From contig CAMVDU010000010.1 in the NCBI GenBank assembly GCA_947166345.1, positions 1 to 63,966 of the forward strand: a stretch of DNA of 63,966 nt, read 5' to 3'. The stretch's first letter is position 1; every line of letters begins with the position of its first letter. The notes under the pieces are model-generated. The model did no database searches. It was not told the DNA's origin and saw nothing but the letters and a program-made list of their open reading frames with translations. The stretch comes from an uncultured Prevotellaceae bacterium. Lineage in GTDB: Bacteria; Bacteroidota; Bacteroidia; Bacteroidales; Bacteroidaceae. Below, piece after piece: positions 1-6,960 of the stretch. The translations under genes and the position numbers were made by a program.

Positions 1-1372
1 TCTTGCCCTGCACGCATTTCAAAGCTGCCGTGATTACCTCCCATTTGCTGGAGTCAATCATCACAGGCACTCGAGCGATGTCAGGTTCGGCAGCAATCAG
101 GTTCAGGAACGTCACCATCTCCTGACGTGCATCCAGCAAACCATCGTCCATGTTGATGTCGATGACCAAGGCTCCGTCTTCCACCTGCTGACGGGCTATC
201 TGCAGGGCTTCCTCGTAGTTCTTTTCTTTGATGAGCCTGAGGAACTTGCGCGAGCCAGCCACATTACAGCGTTCGCCGATGTTGGTAAAGGGCCTACCCC
301 CATCCCCTCCCAAAGGGGAGGGGTGACCATGCGGATGCATACCTGACGGTATCTCCAGTAGATCGAGGCCGCTCAGCCAGAGGCTGTCGGGCTTTGATGC
401 TGGCATATGGGGTGTTTTGCCTGTCACCAGCGGCACATATCGGGCTATGAAGTCGGGCGTGGTACCACAGCATCCACCCACGATGTTCACCAAGCCTTCG
501 TCGATGAACTCCTGTATCTGCGGTGCCATTGTCTCAGGGGTCTCGTCATAGAGTCCCAGGGAGTTGGGCAGTCCGGCATTGGGATGGGCGCTGATATAAT
601 AGGGTGCGTGTTGTGACAGTTCTTTCAGATAAGGCTTCATCTGACGGGCACCAAACGAGCAGTTCAGACCAATGGAGAAGATGGGATAGGCCGATACGGA
701 GGCCAGGAACGCATCGAGGGTCTGTCCTGAGAGCGTACGCCCTGCAGCATCGCTGATGGTCACGCTGAGCATGATGGGCAGACCAGTACGCATGGCAGCA
801 TCGATGGCCACCTTCGCATTCAGCGAGTCGAAGATGGTCTCAATAAGGATCACGTCCACCCCACCCTCTTTCAAGCCTTCCATCTGTTCTATGTAGGCCT
901 CCAACAACTGGTCGTAGGTCAAGGCACGGAAGGCAGGGTTCGACACGTCGGGCGACATGGAGCAGGTCTTGTTGGTGGGACCTACCGAGCCAGCCACGAA
1001 ACGTGGTTTTTCTGGTGTGGAGAACGCATCGGCACATTGACGGGCCAGACGGGCACCTTCCACGTTCATCTGTCGGGCAAACGACTGTAGGTGGTAGTCG
1101 GCCTGGGAGATGCGCTGAGCATTGAAAGTATTGGTGGTGATGATATCGGCACCAGCCTCCAGATAGCGACGGTGAATATCGCTAATGACGTCGGGACGCG
1201 TCAGATTGAGCACGTCATTGTTGCCCTTCATCTGGGTGTTGAACAGCGTTGAGACACCGTTGAGCAACGTACCACGAAAGTCTTTCTCCTCCAGTTGATA
1301 TTCCTGAATGAGCGAACCCATGGCACCGTCGAGCACCAACACCCTCTCTTTGATACAATCCTGAATACTCAT
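1..1372 (-). CDS. metH: Methionine synthase, N-terminal part (cut by window edge)
   Basis: Cobalamin-dependent methionine synthase transfers a methyl group from methyltetrahydrofolate to homocysteine. The frame opens at an ATG ([20 protein letters not shown]) and runs off the left edge without a stop, giving about 457 residues of a family usually about 1200 long. The homocysteine domain shows GLNCSFGA near residue 235 and [10 protein letters not shown] near residue 299, which carry the zinc-binding cysteines. The pterin-binding domain starts near residue 361 ([18 protein letters not shown]), and [10 protein letters not shown] follows. The linker between the two domains is partly encoded by a GC-rich hairpin repeat (304-323) that keeps the frame open. 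The gene is last in a minus-strand run after a DMP19-like gene and smpB, 39 nt from smpB. The B12-binding and reactivation domains lie outside the window, so an intact full-length gene is inferred. Confidence 0.95.
   Translation of the reverse strand, partial: MSIQDCIKERVLVLDGAMGSLIQEYQLEEKDFRGTLLNGVSTLFNTQMKGNNDVLNLTRPDVISDIHRRYLEAGADIITTNTFNAQRISQADYHLQSFARQMNVEGARLARQCADAFSTPEKPRFVAGSVGPTNKTCSMSPDVSNPAFRALTYDQLLEAYIEQMEGLKEGGVDVILIETIFDSLNAKVAIDAAMRTGLPIMLSVTISDAAGRTLSGQTLDAFLASVSAYPIFSIGLNCSFGARQMKPYLKELSQHAPYYISAHPNAGLPNSLGLYDETPETMAPQIQEFIDEGLVNIVGGCCGTTPDFIARYVPLVTGKTPHMPASKPDSLWLSGLDLLEIPSGMHPHGHPSPLGGDGGRPFTNIGERCNVAGSRKFLRLIKEKNYEEALQIARQQVEDGALVIDINMDDGLLDARQEMVTFLNLIAAEPDIARVPVMIDSSKWEVITAALKCVQGK
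294..323. repeat. GC-rich hairpin repeat inside metH
   Basis: CCCCTCCC (304-311) pairs perfectly with GGGAGGGG (316-323) across the loop AAAG, preceded by CCTACCCC. The same CCTACCCC plus hairpin core recurs between uxuA and uxuB (3778-3804). Here it sits in frame in the linker between the homocysteine and pterin domains of MetH, encoding a Gly/Pro-rich stretch. Confidence 0.8.
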
Positions 1373-1411
1373 CTTACCTCTCTCTTCACTTTTCACTATT
1401 ACCTTTTCCCT

Positions 1412-1891
1412 TTAATAGTGTTTCATCGCTCGGTCCATCTCGCGGCGGTCTTCCTTTTCCTTCAGCGTCTGACGCTTGTCGAAGGCTTTCTTACCCTTGC
1501 ACAGGGCAATATCGACTTTGGCACGACCATGATCATCGATGAACACCAGCGTGGGAACAATAGTAAAGCCCGTCTGCTTAGTAGCACTCTCCAGACGGTT
1601 GATTTCACGACGTGTCAGCAGCAGCTTGCGGTCGCGCTTCTGTTCGTGGTTGTTGTAGGAACCGTAGAAATAGGGACTGATAGACATGCCCTTCACCCAC
1701 ATCTCGCCGTGAATGATGGTGCAGTAGGTATCGACCAGCGACGCCTTACCCGCACGGATAGACTTGATCTCGGTACCTGTCAGCACAATGCCTGCCGTAA
1801 ATTCTTCGATGAAGAAATACTCGAATGCGGCCTTGCGGTTTTTGATCTGTATAGGACTCTTCTTGCGAAGTTCCTGCTCTTGTTTGTTCAT
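1412..1891 (-). CDS. smpB: SsrA-binding protein SmpB
   Basis: SmpB binds tmRNA and delivers it to stalled ribosomes in trans-translation. The 159-residue product matches the family length. It carries the OB-fold signature around [23 protein letters not shown], then [19 protein letters not shown]-type and [16 protein letters not shown] segments, and the basic C-terminal tail ([15 protein letters not shown]) that enters the decoding centre. The start ATG lies one base after the stop of the upstream DMP19-like gene, so the two are surely cotranscribed, with metH following. No tmRNA gene is visible in the window. Confidence 0.96.
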   Translation of the reverse strand: MNKQEQELRKKSPIQIKNRKAAFEYFFIEEFTAGIVLTGTEIKSIRAGKASLVDTYCTIIHGEMWVKGMSISPYFYGSYNNHEQKRDRKLLLTRREINRLESATKQTGFTIVPTLVFIDDHGRAKVDIALCKGKKAFDKRQTLKEKEDRREMDRAMKHY

Positions 1892-1892
1892 C

Positions 1893-2399
1893 TTATTCGA
1901 TTACTGCAAAATTCTCCAGATGGTTGTCGATGTAGCGGGCCACCGACTCCATCAGCTCTTCTTCGTTCTCTACGAACCAGTCGTCGTAGTCGTCAAACTC
2001 AGGGTACTGTTCGAAGAGTGCCATGAACTCGTCGTCCGTACAGTCACGTTCCAAAGCCTCACGGTTCTTCAGCCACAGGGTGTGCACCTCGTAGAGTCGC
2101 TTGGACAATTCGCGCATGTCCCACATCTTTCCTAACACCTTGGCAAAGGGATTCTTGAAGATGAATGGTCCATAGCCGTTGTGTATCAACTGCACGAAGC
2201 CACCGTCCATCACCTCCTCGTGGAGGGTATCCCAGCACAGCAGGGTCATCTGGTCGATGCTCAACTGTTGCATCGTCTCTACGGTAGGCTCGCCACCTAT
2301 GGCTTCGCGGATGGCATCGACAAACACCTTTACGAAGGCATCCATTCCTTCCATCGCAGCCTGACTGAGTTTGCTGTCTTGTATTTTTATGTCAATCAT
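1893..2399 (-). CDS. DMP19-like (DUF4375-type) acidic protein
   Basis: A 168-residue acidic protein beginning [11 protein letters not shown]. The central segment [19 protein letters not shown] resembles the E-x-x-N/D-G-G-F-x-Q motif of the DMP19/DUF4375 family, which includes a neisserial DNA-mimic protein. The C-terminal half is strongly acidic ([21 protein letters not shown]). The frame could extend upstream to 2531, but that would run through the promoter (TACCTTTG at 2412-2405). The ATG at 2399 is therefore chosen; it lies only 5 nt after the -7 box. The gene heads the minus-strand run with smpB and metH and is divergent from uxuA. The family call rests on motif resemblance; function is unknown. 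Confidence 0.7.
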   Translation of the reverse strand: MIDIKIQDSKLSQAAMEGMDAFVKVFVDAIREAIGGEPTVETMQQLSIDQMTLLCWDTLHEEVMDGGFVQLIHNGYGPFIFKNPFAKVLGKMWDMRELSKRLYEVHTLWLKNREALERDCTDDEFMALFEQYPEFDDYDDWFVENEEELMESVARYIDNHLENFAVIE

Positions 2400-2404
2400 G
2401 GTTG

Positions 2405-2436
2405 CAAAGGTATAAATAAATTCTGATACTGCCAAA
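2405..2436 (-). promoter_or_regulatory. Promoter of the DMP19-like/smpB/metH run
   Basis: On the minus strand TTTG (2436-2433), 20 nt, then TACCTTTG (2412-2405) matches the Bacteroidetes -33/-7 consensus. The ATG follows the -7 box after only CAACC, so the transcript is probably leaderless or nearly so. Confidence 0.75.
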
Positions 2437-2442
2437 TAAGTT

Positions 2443-2459
2443 GTCTCCAATTTGGAGAC
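2443..2459. promoter_or_regulatory. 17-bp palindrome, candidate operator of uxuA
   Basis: GTCTCCAATTTGGAGAC is a perfect palindrome around one central base. It overlaps the uxuA -33 box (2451-2454) and lies upstream of the divergent promoter's -33 box, a position suited to a repressor. No regulator gene is adjacent. Confidence 0.6.
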
Positions 2460-2482
2460 TTCAATAATTTTTTGTACTTTTG
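2451..2482 (+). promoter_or_regulatory. Promoter of uxuA
   Basis: TTTG (2451-2454), 20 nt, TACTTTTG (2475-2482): a full match to the Bacteroidetes vegetative promoter, 36 nt upstream of the uxuA ATG at 2519. It overlaps the palindrome at 2443-2459. Confidence 0.75.
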
Positions 2483-2518
2483 CAGGCAATATCAAACAAC
2501 CTATCAAACAATAACGAA

Positions 2519-3772
2519 ATGGAAAGAACATGGAGATGGTTTGGCAAGAAGGACAAGATTACGCTTGCCATGCTGAGACAAATTGGTGTTGAGGGCATCG
2601 TAACCGCTTTGCACGACGTGCCCCTGGGCGAAGTGTGGACTCGTGAAAAGATTCGCGACCTGCGTGAGTACATCGAGTCGTATGGTATGCGCTGGAGCGT
2701 GGTTGAGAGTCTGCCTGTGGTAGAGACCATCAAGTATGGCGGTCCTGACCGCGACCACCAGATAGAGGTTTATAAGGAGTCGTTGCGCAACCTCTCGGCA
2801 GAGGGTATCCATTGTATCTGCTACAACTTCATGCCTGTGCTCGACTGGGCACGTACCGACCTGTTCCATAACAATCCCAACGGAGCTACCAACCTCTACT
2901 TCAACTATGCCGAGTTTGCCTACTTCGACATCTATATCCTGAAGCGTGAAGGTGCCCGTGAGGAATGGGCCCAGTTCAAGTTCCCCGCAGGCGTTGGCGA
3001 AGGTCGCAACGTACTGGCTGAGTGTGACGAGCTGGCCAAGACGATGACACCCGAGAAGGACCACAAACTGGTGGAGAATATCGTCATCAAGACGCAGGGC
3101 TTCGTCAGCGGTAACTTCAGCGAGAACGACGAGGCTCCCATACAGAAGTTCCGTGAGTTCCTGGATTTGTATAAAGGCATTGATAAGAAGCAGTTACGCG
3201 AAAACATGAAATATTTCCTCGAAGCTATTATGCCCGTCTGTGAGGAATGCAACATGAACATGTGCGTACACCCCGACGATCCCCCCATCGAGATTCTCGG
3301 TCTGCCACGTATCGTGCGTACTGAGGAGGACATCCAGTGGTTCCTCGACGCTGTGCCCAACAAGCACAACGGTCTGACCTTCTGTGCCGGTTCGCTCTCT
3401 GCTGGTGCCTACAACAACGTGGTGGAGTTGGCTAAGAAATTTGCTTCGCGCACCCACTTCGTTCACCTTCGTTCGTGCCACATCTTCCCCAACGGCGACT
3501 TTACGGAAGCCAGTCATCTGGGTGGACGTGCCGACCTCATCGAACTGGCACGTATCTTCGAGAAGGAGAATCCCAACCTGCCTATGCGTGTGGATCATGG
3601 TATGACGTTTACCGACGAGCCTGGTGGCATCCTTGACGAGTCAAGTCACGGTCATAATGCGGGTTACACACTTCTGGGCCGTATGTTTGCACTCGGTCAG
3701 GTTCAGGGCATCCTTGCTACCGTCGATCGCGAACTGGGCATCGACTATAAACAACCAGGATTCTTTGATTAA
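2519..3772 (+). CDS. uxuA: Mannonate dehydratase UxuA
   Basis: Dehydrates D-mannonate to 2-keto-3-deoxygluconate in glucuronate catabolism. The product has 417 residues, slightly above the usual 390-400, beginning MERTWRWFGKKDKITL. Family marks include GVEGIVTALHDVPLGEVW near the N-terminus, MCVHPDDPPIEILGLPRI mid-protein (metal and substrate site), NGLTFCAGSLSAG, HFVHLRS and MRVDHGMTF near the C-terminus. An in-frame start at 2480 exists but lies inside the -7 promoter box, so 2519 is used. The gene is followed after 62 nt, holding a GC-rich hairpin, by a mannitol dehydrogenase-family oxidoreductase that would make its substrate. Confidence 0.95.
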   Translation: MERTWRWFGKKDKITLAMLRQIGVEGIVTALHDVPLGEVWTREKIRDLREYIESYGMRWSVVESLPVVETIKYGGPDRDHQIEVYKESLRNLSAEGIHCICYNFMPVLDWARTDLFHNNPNGATNLYFNYAEFAYFDIYILKREGAREEWAQFKFPAGVGEGRNVLAECDELAKTMTPEKDHKLVENIVIKTQGFVSGNFSENDEAPIQKFREFLDLYKGIDKKQLRENMKYFLEAIMPVCEECNMNMCVHPDDPPIEILGLPRIVRTEEDIQWFLDAVPNKHNGLTFCAGSLSAGAYNNVVELAKKFASRTHFVHLRSCHIFPNGDFTEASHLGGRADLIELARIFEKENPNLPMRVDHGMTFTDEPGGILDESSHGHNAGYTLLGRMFALGQVQGILATVDRELGIDYKQPGFFD

Positions 3773-3777
3773 AAAGC

Positions 3778-3805
3778 CTACCCCAACCCCTCCCAAAGGG
3801 GAGGA
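3778..3805. repeat. GC-rich hairpin repeat between uxuA and uxuB
   Basis: Second copy of the CCTACCCC-(A)-CCCCTCCCAAAGGGGAGG element also present inside metH. CCTCCC (3789-3794) pairs with GGGAGG (3799-3804). It may act as a transcript-stabilising or attenuating hairpin between the two genes; there is no T-run after it. Confidence 0.7.
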
Positions 3806-3834
3806 TCTTTATATAATCATTAAAAAGAATAAAA

Positions 3835-5421
3835 ATGAAACTCAACGATATTTTCAGCGGCCAGTACAATGCCGCAGAATGGGAGCAGAAAGGCTATGAA
3901 CTCCCAAAGTTTGACATCAAGGCCGTTCGCGAGAAGACTGCCAAGGAACCTACATGGGTACACTTTGGCGGTGGTAATATCTTCCGTGCCTTCCCTGCAG
4001 CCATCCTTAACGATGCGCTGAACACGGGTAAATATGACCGTGGCGTCATCGTGGCCGAGACCTTCGACTTCGAAGTCATCGACAAGGCCTATGCTCCCTA
4101 TAATAACCTGTCGCTCTGTGTCAACCTCTGCTCCGACGGCTCTATCGAGAAGATGGTTATCGCCAGCGTTACCGAGGCTCTCAAGGCCGACTATCAGTTT
4201 GCCGACTGGCAGCGTCTGGTTGATATCTTCCGCAATCCCTCTCTTCAGATGATATCGTTCACCATCACCGAGAAAGGTTATGGCTACAACGAAGCTGACC
4301 TTGCCCGTGGTCTGAATCCTGTCTTTGCAATGGGAAAGGTGACGCGTCTGCTCCTTGAGCGTTTCCTGGCAGGAGAGTTGCCCCTCACCGTACAGTCGAT
4401 GGACAACTGTTCGCACAATGGCGACAAGGTGAAGGCTGGTGTCTTTGCCTATGCTGAACGCTGGGTGCAGGAAGAACTGGTGCCTGCCGAGTTCCTCGAC
4501 TATCTGAAGGACGAGACAAAGATTACCTTCCCCTGGTCGATGATTGACAAGATCACCCCACGTCCACACGTGAAAGTCAAGGAGTTGCTGGCTGCCGACG
4601 GCTTTGAGGATAACGACTATATCGAGACTGAGAAGCACACCTTTACGGCTCCCTTCGTGAATGCCGAGGAGGTACAGTATCTTGTCATCGAAGACCACTA
4701 CACCAACGGTCGTCCCCCACTCGACCTCGGCGGTGCCCTCTACACAACCCGCGAGACGGTGGATAAGGTGGAGACCATGAAAGTGACAACGTGTCTGAAC
4801 CCGCTGCATACGGCGATGTCCATCTATGGCTGCATGCTGGGCTATACGCTCATCTCTGCAGAGATGCAGGACGAGGACCTGCGCGCCTTCATCCAGAAGA
4901 TTGGTTATATGGAGGCTATGCCCGTCGTGGTTGATCCAGGTGTACTGAATCCCTATGAGTTCATTGGTGCCGTCATCAACCGCCGTCTGCCCAATCCTTT
5001 CATGCCCGACGCTCCCCAGCGTATCGCGATGGATACCTCACAGAAGTTGCCTATCCGCTTTGGTGAGACACTGAAGAAGTATATTGCCCGCGGTCTTGAC
5101 AAGTCGAACCTTGTGCTCATTCCCCTCACCCTCGCTGGCTATGCCCGCTACCTGAAAGGTATCAAGGACGATGGAACACCTTTCGACTGCTCACCCGACC
5201 CCATGTTGGAAGAGTTGCAGGCCATCGTTGCACCACTGGAGATTGGCAAACCCGAGCAGGACTGGAGCTGTCTGAAGAAGCTCTACTCACGTGCCGATGT
5301 CTTCGGTCTCGACCTCTACGAGGCAGGTCTTGGTCTTCAGATCGAGGGAATGGTCAAGGAGCTCTTCGCTGGTCCGGGCGCCGTCCGCAAGACGCTGCAC
5401 AAATATGTAGCTCTTCGTTAA
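3835..5421 (+). CDS. uxuB: Mannitol dehydrogenase-family oxidoreductase, probable fructuronate reductase
   Basis: A 528-residue NAD-dependent polyol/hexuronate dehydrogenase. It shows an N-terminal nucleotide-binding segment (WVHFGGGNIFRAFPAAIL, about residues 41-58), DNCSHNGDKVK, the catalytic-lysine region WSMIDKITPRPH (about residues 237-248), and the C-terminal helical domain with NPYEFIGAVINRRLPNPFMPD. Placement directly after uxuA points to the fructuronate-to-mannonate step of glucuronate use. Members of this family also act on tagaturonate, mannitol or arabinitol, so the substrate is inferred from context. The length exceeds E. coli UxuB by about 40 residues. No terminator is obvious before the tandem repeat that follows. 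Confidence 0.85.
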   Translation: MKLNDIFSGQYNAAEWEQKGYELPKFDIKAVREKTAKEPTWVHFGGGNIFRAFPAAILNDALNTGKYDRGVIVAETFDFEVIDKAYAPYNNLSLCVNLCSDGSIEKMVIASVTEALKADYQFADWQRLVDIFRNPSLQMISFTITEKGYGYNEADLARGLNPVFAMGKVTRLLLERFLAGELPLTVQSMDNCSHNGDKVKAGVFAYAERWVQEELVPAEFLDYLKDETKITFPWSMIDKITPRPHVKVKELLAADGFEDNDYIETEKHTFTAPFVNAEEVQYLVIEDHYTNGRPPLDLGGALYTTRETVDKVETMKVTTCLNPLHTAMSIYGCMLGYTLISAEMQDEDLRAFIQKIGYMEAMPVVVDPGVLNPYEFIGAVINRRLPNPFMPDAPQRIAMDTSQKLPIRFGETLKKYIARGLDKSNLVLIPLTLAGYARYLKGIKDDGTPFDCSPDPMLEELQAIVAPLEIGKPEQDWSCLKKLYSRADVFGLDLYEAGLGLQIEGMVKELFAGPGAVRKTLHKYVALR

Positions 5422-5511
5422 AGATTGACCTCATTGAATTGTACCTTAGACATTGTCGGAGCATATCTGACATTGTCTAAGGCACTTTCATTATAAAAAA
5501 CTCAAAATTCT

Positions 5512-5714
5512 TTTGTTTTTTTGCTCGCTTATCGTACCTCTGACTGCGTCGAAGATACTCTCGCTCGACAAAAAAAAAACAAAAAATTGATATTTTATTT
5601 TGTTTTGTGCTCGCTTATTCGTACCTTTGACTGCGTCGAAGATACTCTCGCTCGACAAAAAAAATAAAAAAATGACATTTTATTTTGTTTTGTGCTCGCT
5701 TATTCGTACCTTTG
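5512..5714 (+). repeat. Tandem 85-86-bp repeat, each unit carrying a promoter
   Basis: GCTCGCTTA(TT)CGTACCT occurs at 5523, 5609 and 5694. Each unit has TTTG, 19 nt, then TACCTYTG: 5512-5515/5535-5542 (degenerate TACCTCTG), 5599-5602/5622-5629 and 5684-5687/5707-5714. Between promoters lie GTCGAAG...CTCGAC and a poly-A tract. The third promoter reads into the corA leader; the first two run into the next unit. Confidence 0.8.
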
Positions 5715-5803
5715 CACCCGATAAACCAATAAACAACAAAAAATTATGGACGATTACCCGGCGGATAGTAACAAACGTTAGGCCAGGGGATAGCGAGCAA
5801 GGC

Positions 5804-5869
5804 TGCTAATCCTCTTGCCGCCAATTATCAATTGTCAATTATCAATTGTCAATTTAAAACGGATTAGCA
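5804..5869 (+). promoter_or_regulatory. Candidate 5' leader stem before corA
   Basis: TGCTAATCC (5804-5812) is a perfect complement of GGATTAGCA (5861-5869), which ends 2 nt before the corA ATG. Folding would sequester the translation start region. The loop contains the AT-rich CAATTATCAATTGTC repeat. Regulation, for instance by magnesium, is inference from position only. Confidence 0.5.
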
Positions 5870-5871
5870 CA

Positions 5872-6798
5872 ATGAAGAACTATTGGAACACTACCAATGG
5901 ACTCACACAGATTAAGGAGTGGGAGCCCAACTGCTGGATACAGTTGACGTGTCCAACAGAAGAAGACAGCCGTGAACTTGAAGAGAAGTTCGGCATACCC
6001 GACTATTTCATCTCCGATATTAGCGATACCGATGAGCGTGCCCGTTATGAGTATGATGATGGTTGGATGCTCATCATCTTGCGTATACCTTATGTAAAAG
6101 AGGTACGCTCGCGCACGCCATATACTACGGTGCCTCTGGGTATCATACACAAGCGCGATGTGACCATCACTGTATGCTACTACGAAACGAACATGATGAT
6201 TGATTTCGTCTCCTATCAGCAAAAACGCGGTGTAGGCTTCACGGACTATGTAGATATGATCTTCCGTCTGTTCTACTCTTCGGCAGTATGGTATCTGAAA
6301 CGCCTGAAGCAAATCAACTCGCTCATAGACAAGGCTAAGCGCAACCTCGACCAGAACGTAAACAACGAGAGCCTGATAGGTCTGAGTCGTCTGCAAGACT
6401 CGCTCACCTACTTCCAGACCTCCATCCGTGGTAACGAGACGCTGTTGGCCAAGCTGAAGTTCAAGCTACAGATTGACGAACTTGACGCCGACCTCATAGA
6501 GGACGTGAGTATCGAGATGACGCAGGCCCGAGAGACGACGAACATCTACTCGGACATCCTTGAATCGACGATGGACACCTATCAGAGTATTATCAACAAC
6601 AACATGAACACAGTGATACGTACGCTGACATCGGTGACTATTATCATGATGTTCCCAACGCTCATAGCATCACTCTTCGGAATGAACCTTATCAACGGCA
6701 TGGAGACAAAAAGCTATGGCTTCGCGTTGGCACTTATCATCTCGTTCTTCGTGTCGGCTGCCGCATGGTGGTTCTTCCGTCACAAACGACTAATTTAA
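5872..6798 (+). CDS. corA: CorA-family divalent cation transporter
   Basis: Inner-membrane Mg2+/Co2+ channel of the CorA/MIT family, 308 residues from MKNYWNTTNGLTQIK. The frame is open upstream to 5815, but that part is the AT-rich repeat, so the ATG at 5872 is preferred. The N-terminal two thirds form the cytoplasmic funnel (YFISDISDTDERARYEYDD near the start, long helices in the middle). The C-terminus has the first membrane helix ending in the signature GMN (SLFGMNLINGMETKS), a second helix (FALALIISFFVSAAAWWFF) and a basic tail (RHKRLI). It is expressed from the tandem promoter repeat through a potentially structured leader. A DUF349 gene with its own -7 box follows. Confidence 0.93.
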   Translation: MKNYWNTTNGLTQIKEWEPNCWIQLTCPTEEDSRELEEKFGIPDYFISDISDTDERARYEYDDGWMLIILRIPYVKEVRSRTPYTTVPLGIIHKRDVTITVCYYETNMMIDFVSYQQKRGVGFTDYVDMIFRLFYSSAVWYLKRLKQINSLIDKAKRNLDQNVNNESLIGLSRLQDSLTYFQTSIRGNETLLAKLKFKLQIDELDADLIEDVSIEMTQARETTNIYSDILESTMDTYQSIINNNMNTVIRTLTSVTIIMMFPTLIASLFGMNLINGMETKSYGFALALIISFFVSAAAWWFFRHKRLI

Positions 6799-6905
6799 TA
6801 TTCAAAAACAAATGATAAAAGGGTAAAAGATACCGCAAATAGTTAAATAATGCAAACGCGAAGTCTTTTACCTTTTTACTTTTATATCTTTTTCACTTTT
6901 TTTCG

Positions 6906-6913
6906 TACCTTTG
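6906..6913 (+). promoter_or_regulatory. -7 promoter box before the DUF349 gene
   Basis: TACCTTTG lies 47 nt upstream of the first ATG, in an otherwise T-rich spacer. No clear -33 TTTG is seen at the usual distance, so this is a partial match. Confidence 0.5.
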
Positions 6914-6960
6914 AGGCCTAAATGTGAATGAACTAACGTATCAGTAACTAAAGAAGTTAA

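Larger units (their letters stand above)
5422..5871. other. 450-bp non-coding region before corA: tandem promoters and structured leader
   Basis: No credible gene is seen. The stretch holds an AT-rich start, three tandem promoter-bearing repeat units (5512-5714), then a 5' leader of about 150 nt with a GC-containing part (5755-5820), a CAATTATCAATTGT run (5822-5855), and a 9-bp complementarity reaching to 3 nt before the corA start codon. Confidence 0.7.

Noticed and set aside
3820..4809. 329-residue minus-strand frame opposite uxuB
   Set aside because: Antisense shadow of a mannitol dehydrogenase-family gene with intact motifs.
5512..5714. CRISPR-like regular spacing
   Set aside because: Only three units, the between-repeat sequence is also repeated, and each unit contains a promoter; no cas genes.
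5600..5809. 69-residue frame before corA
   Set aside because: It translates the promoter repeat and poly-A tract; no ribosome site or family resemblance.
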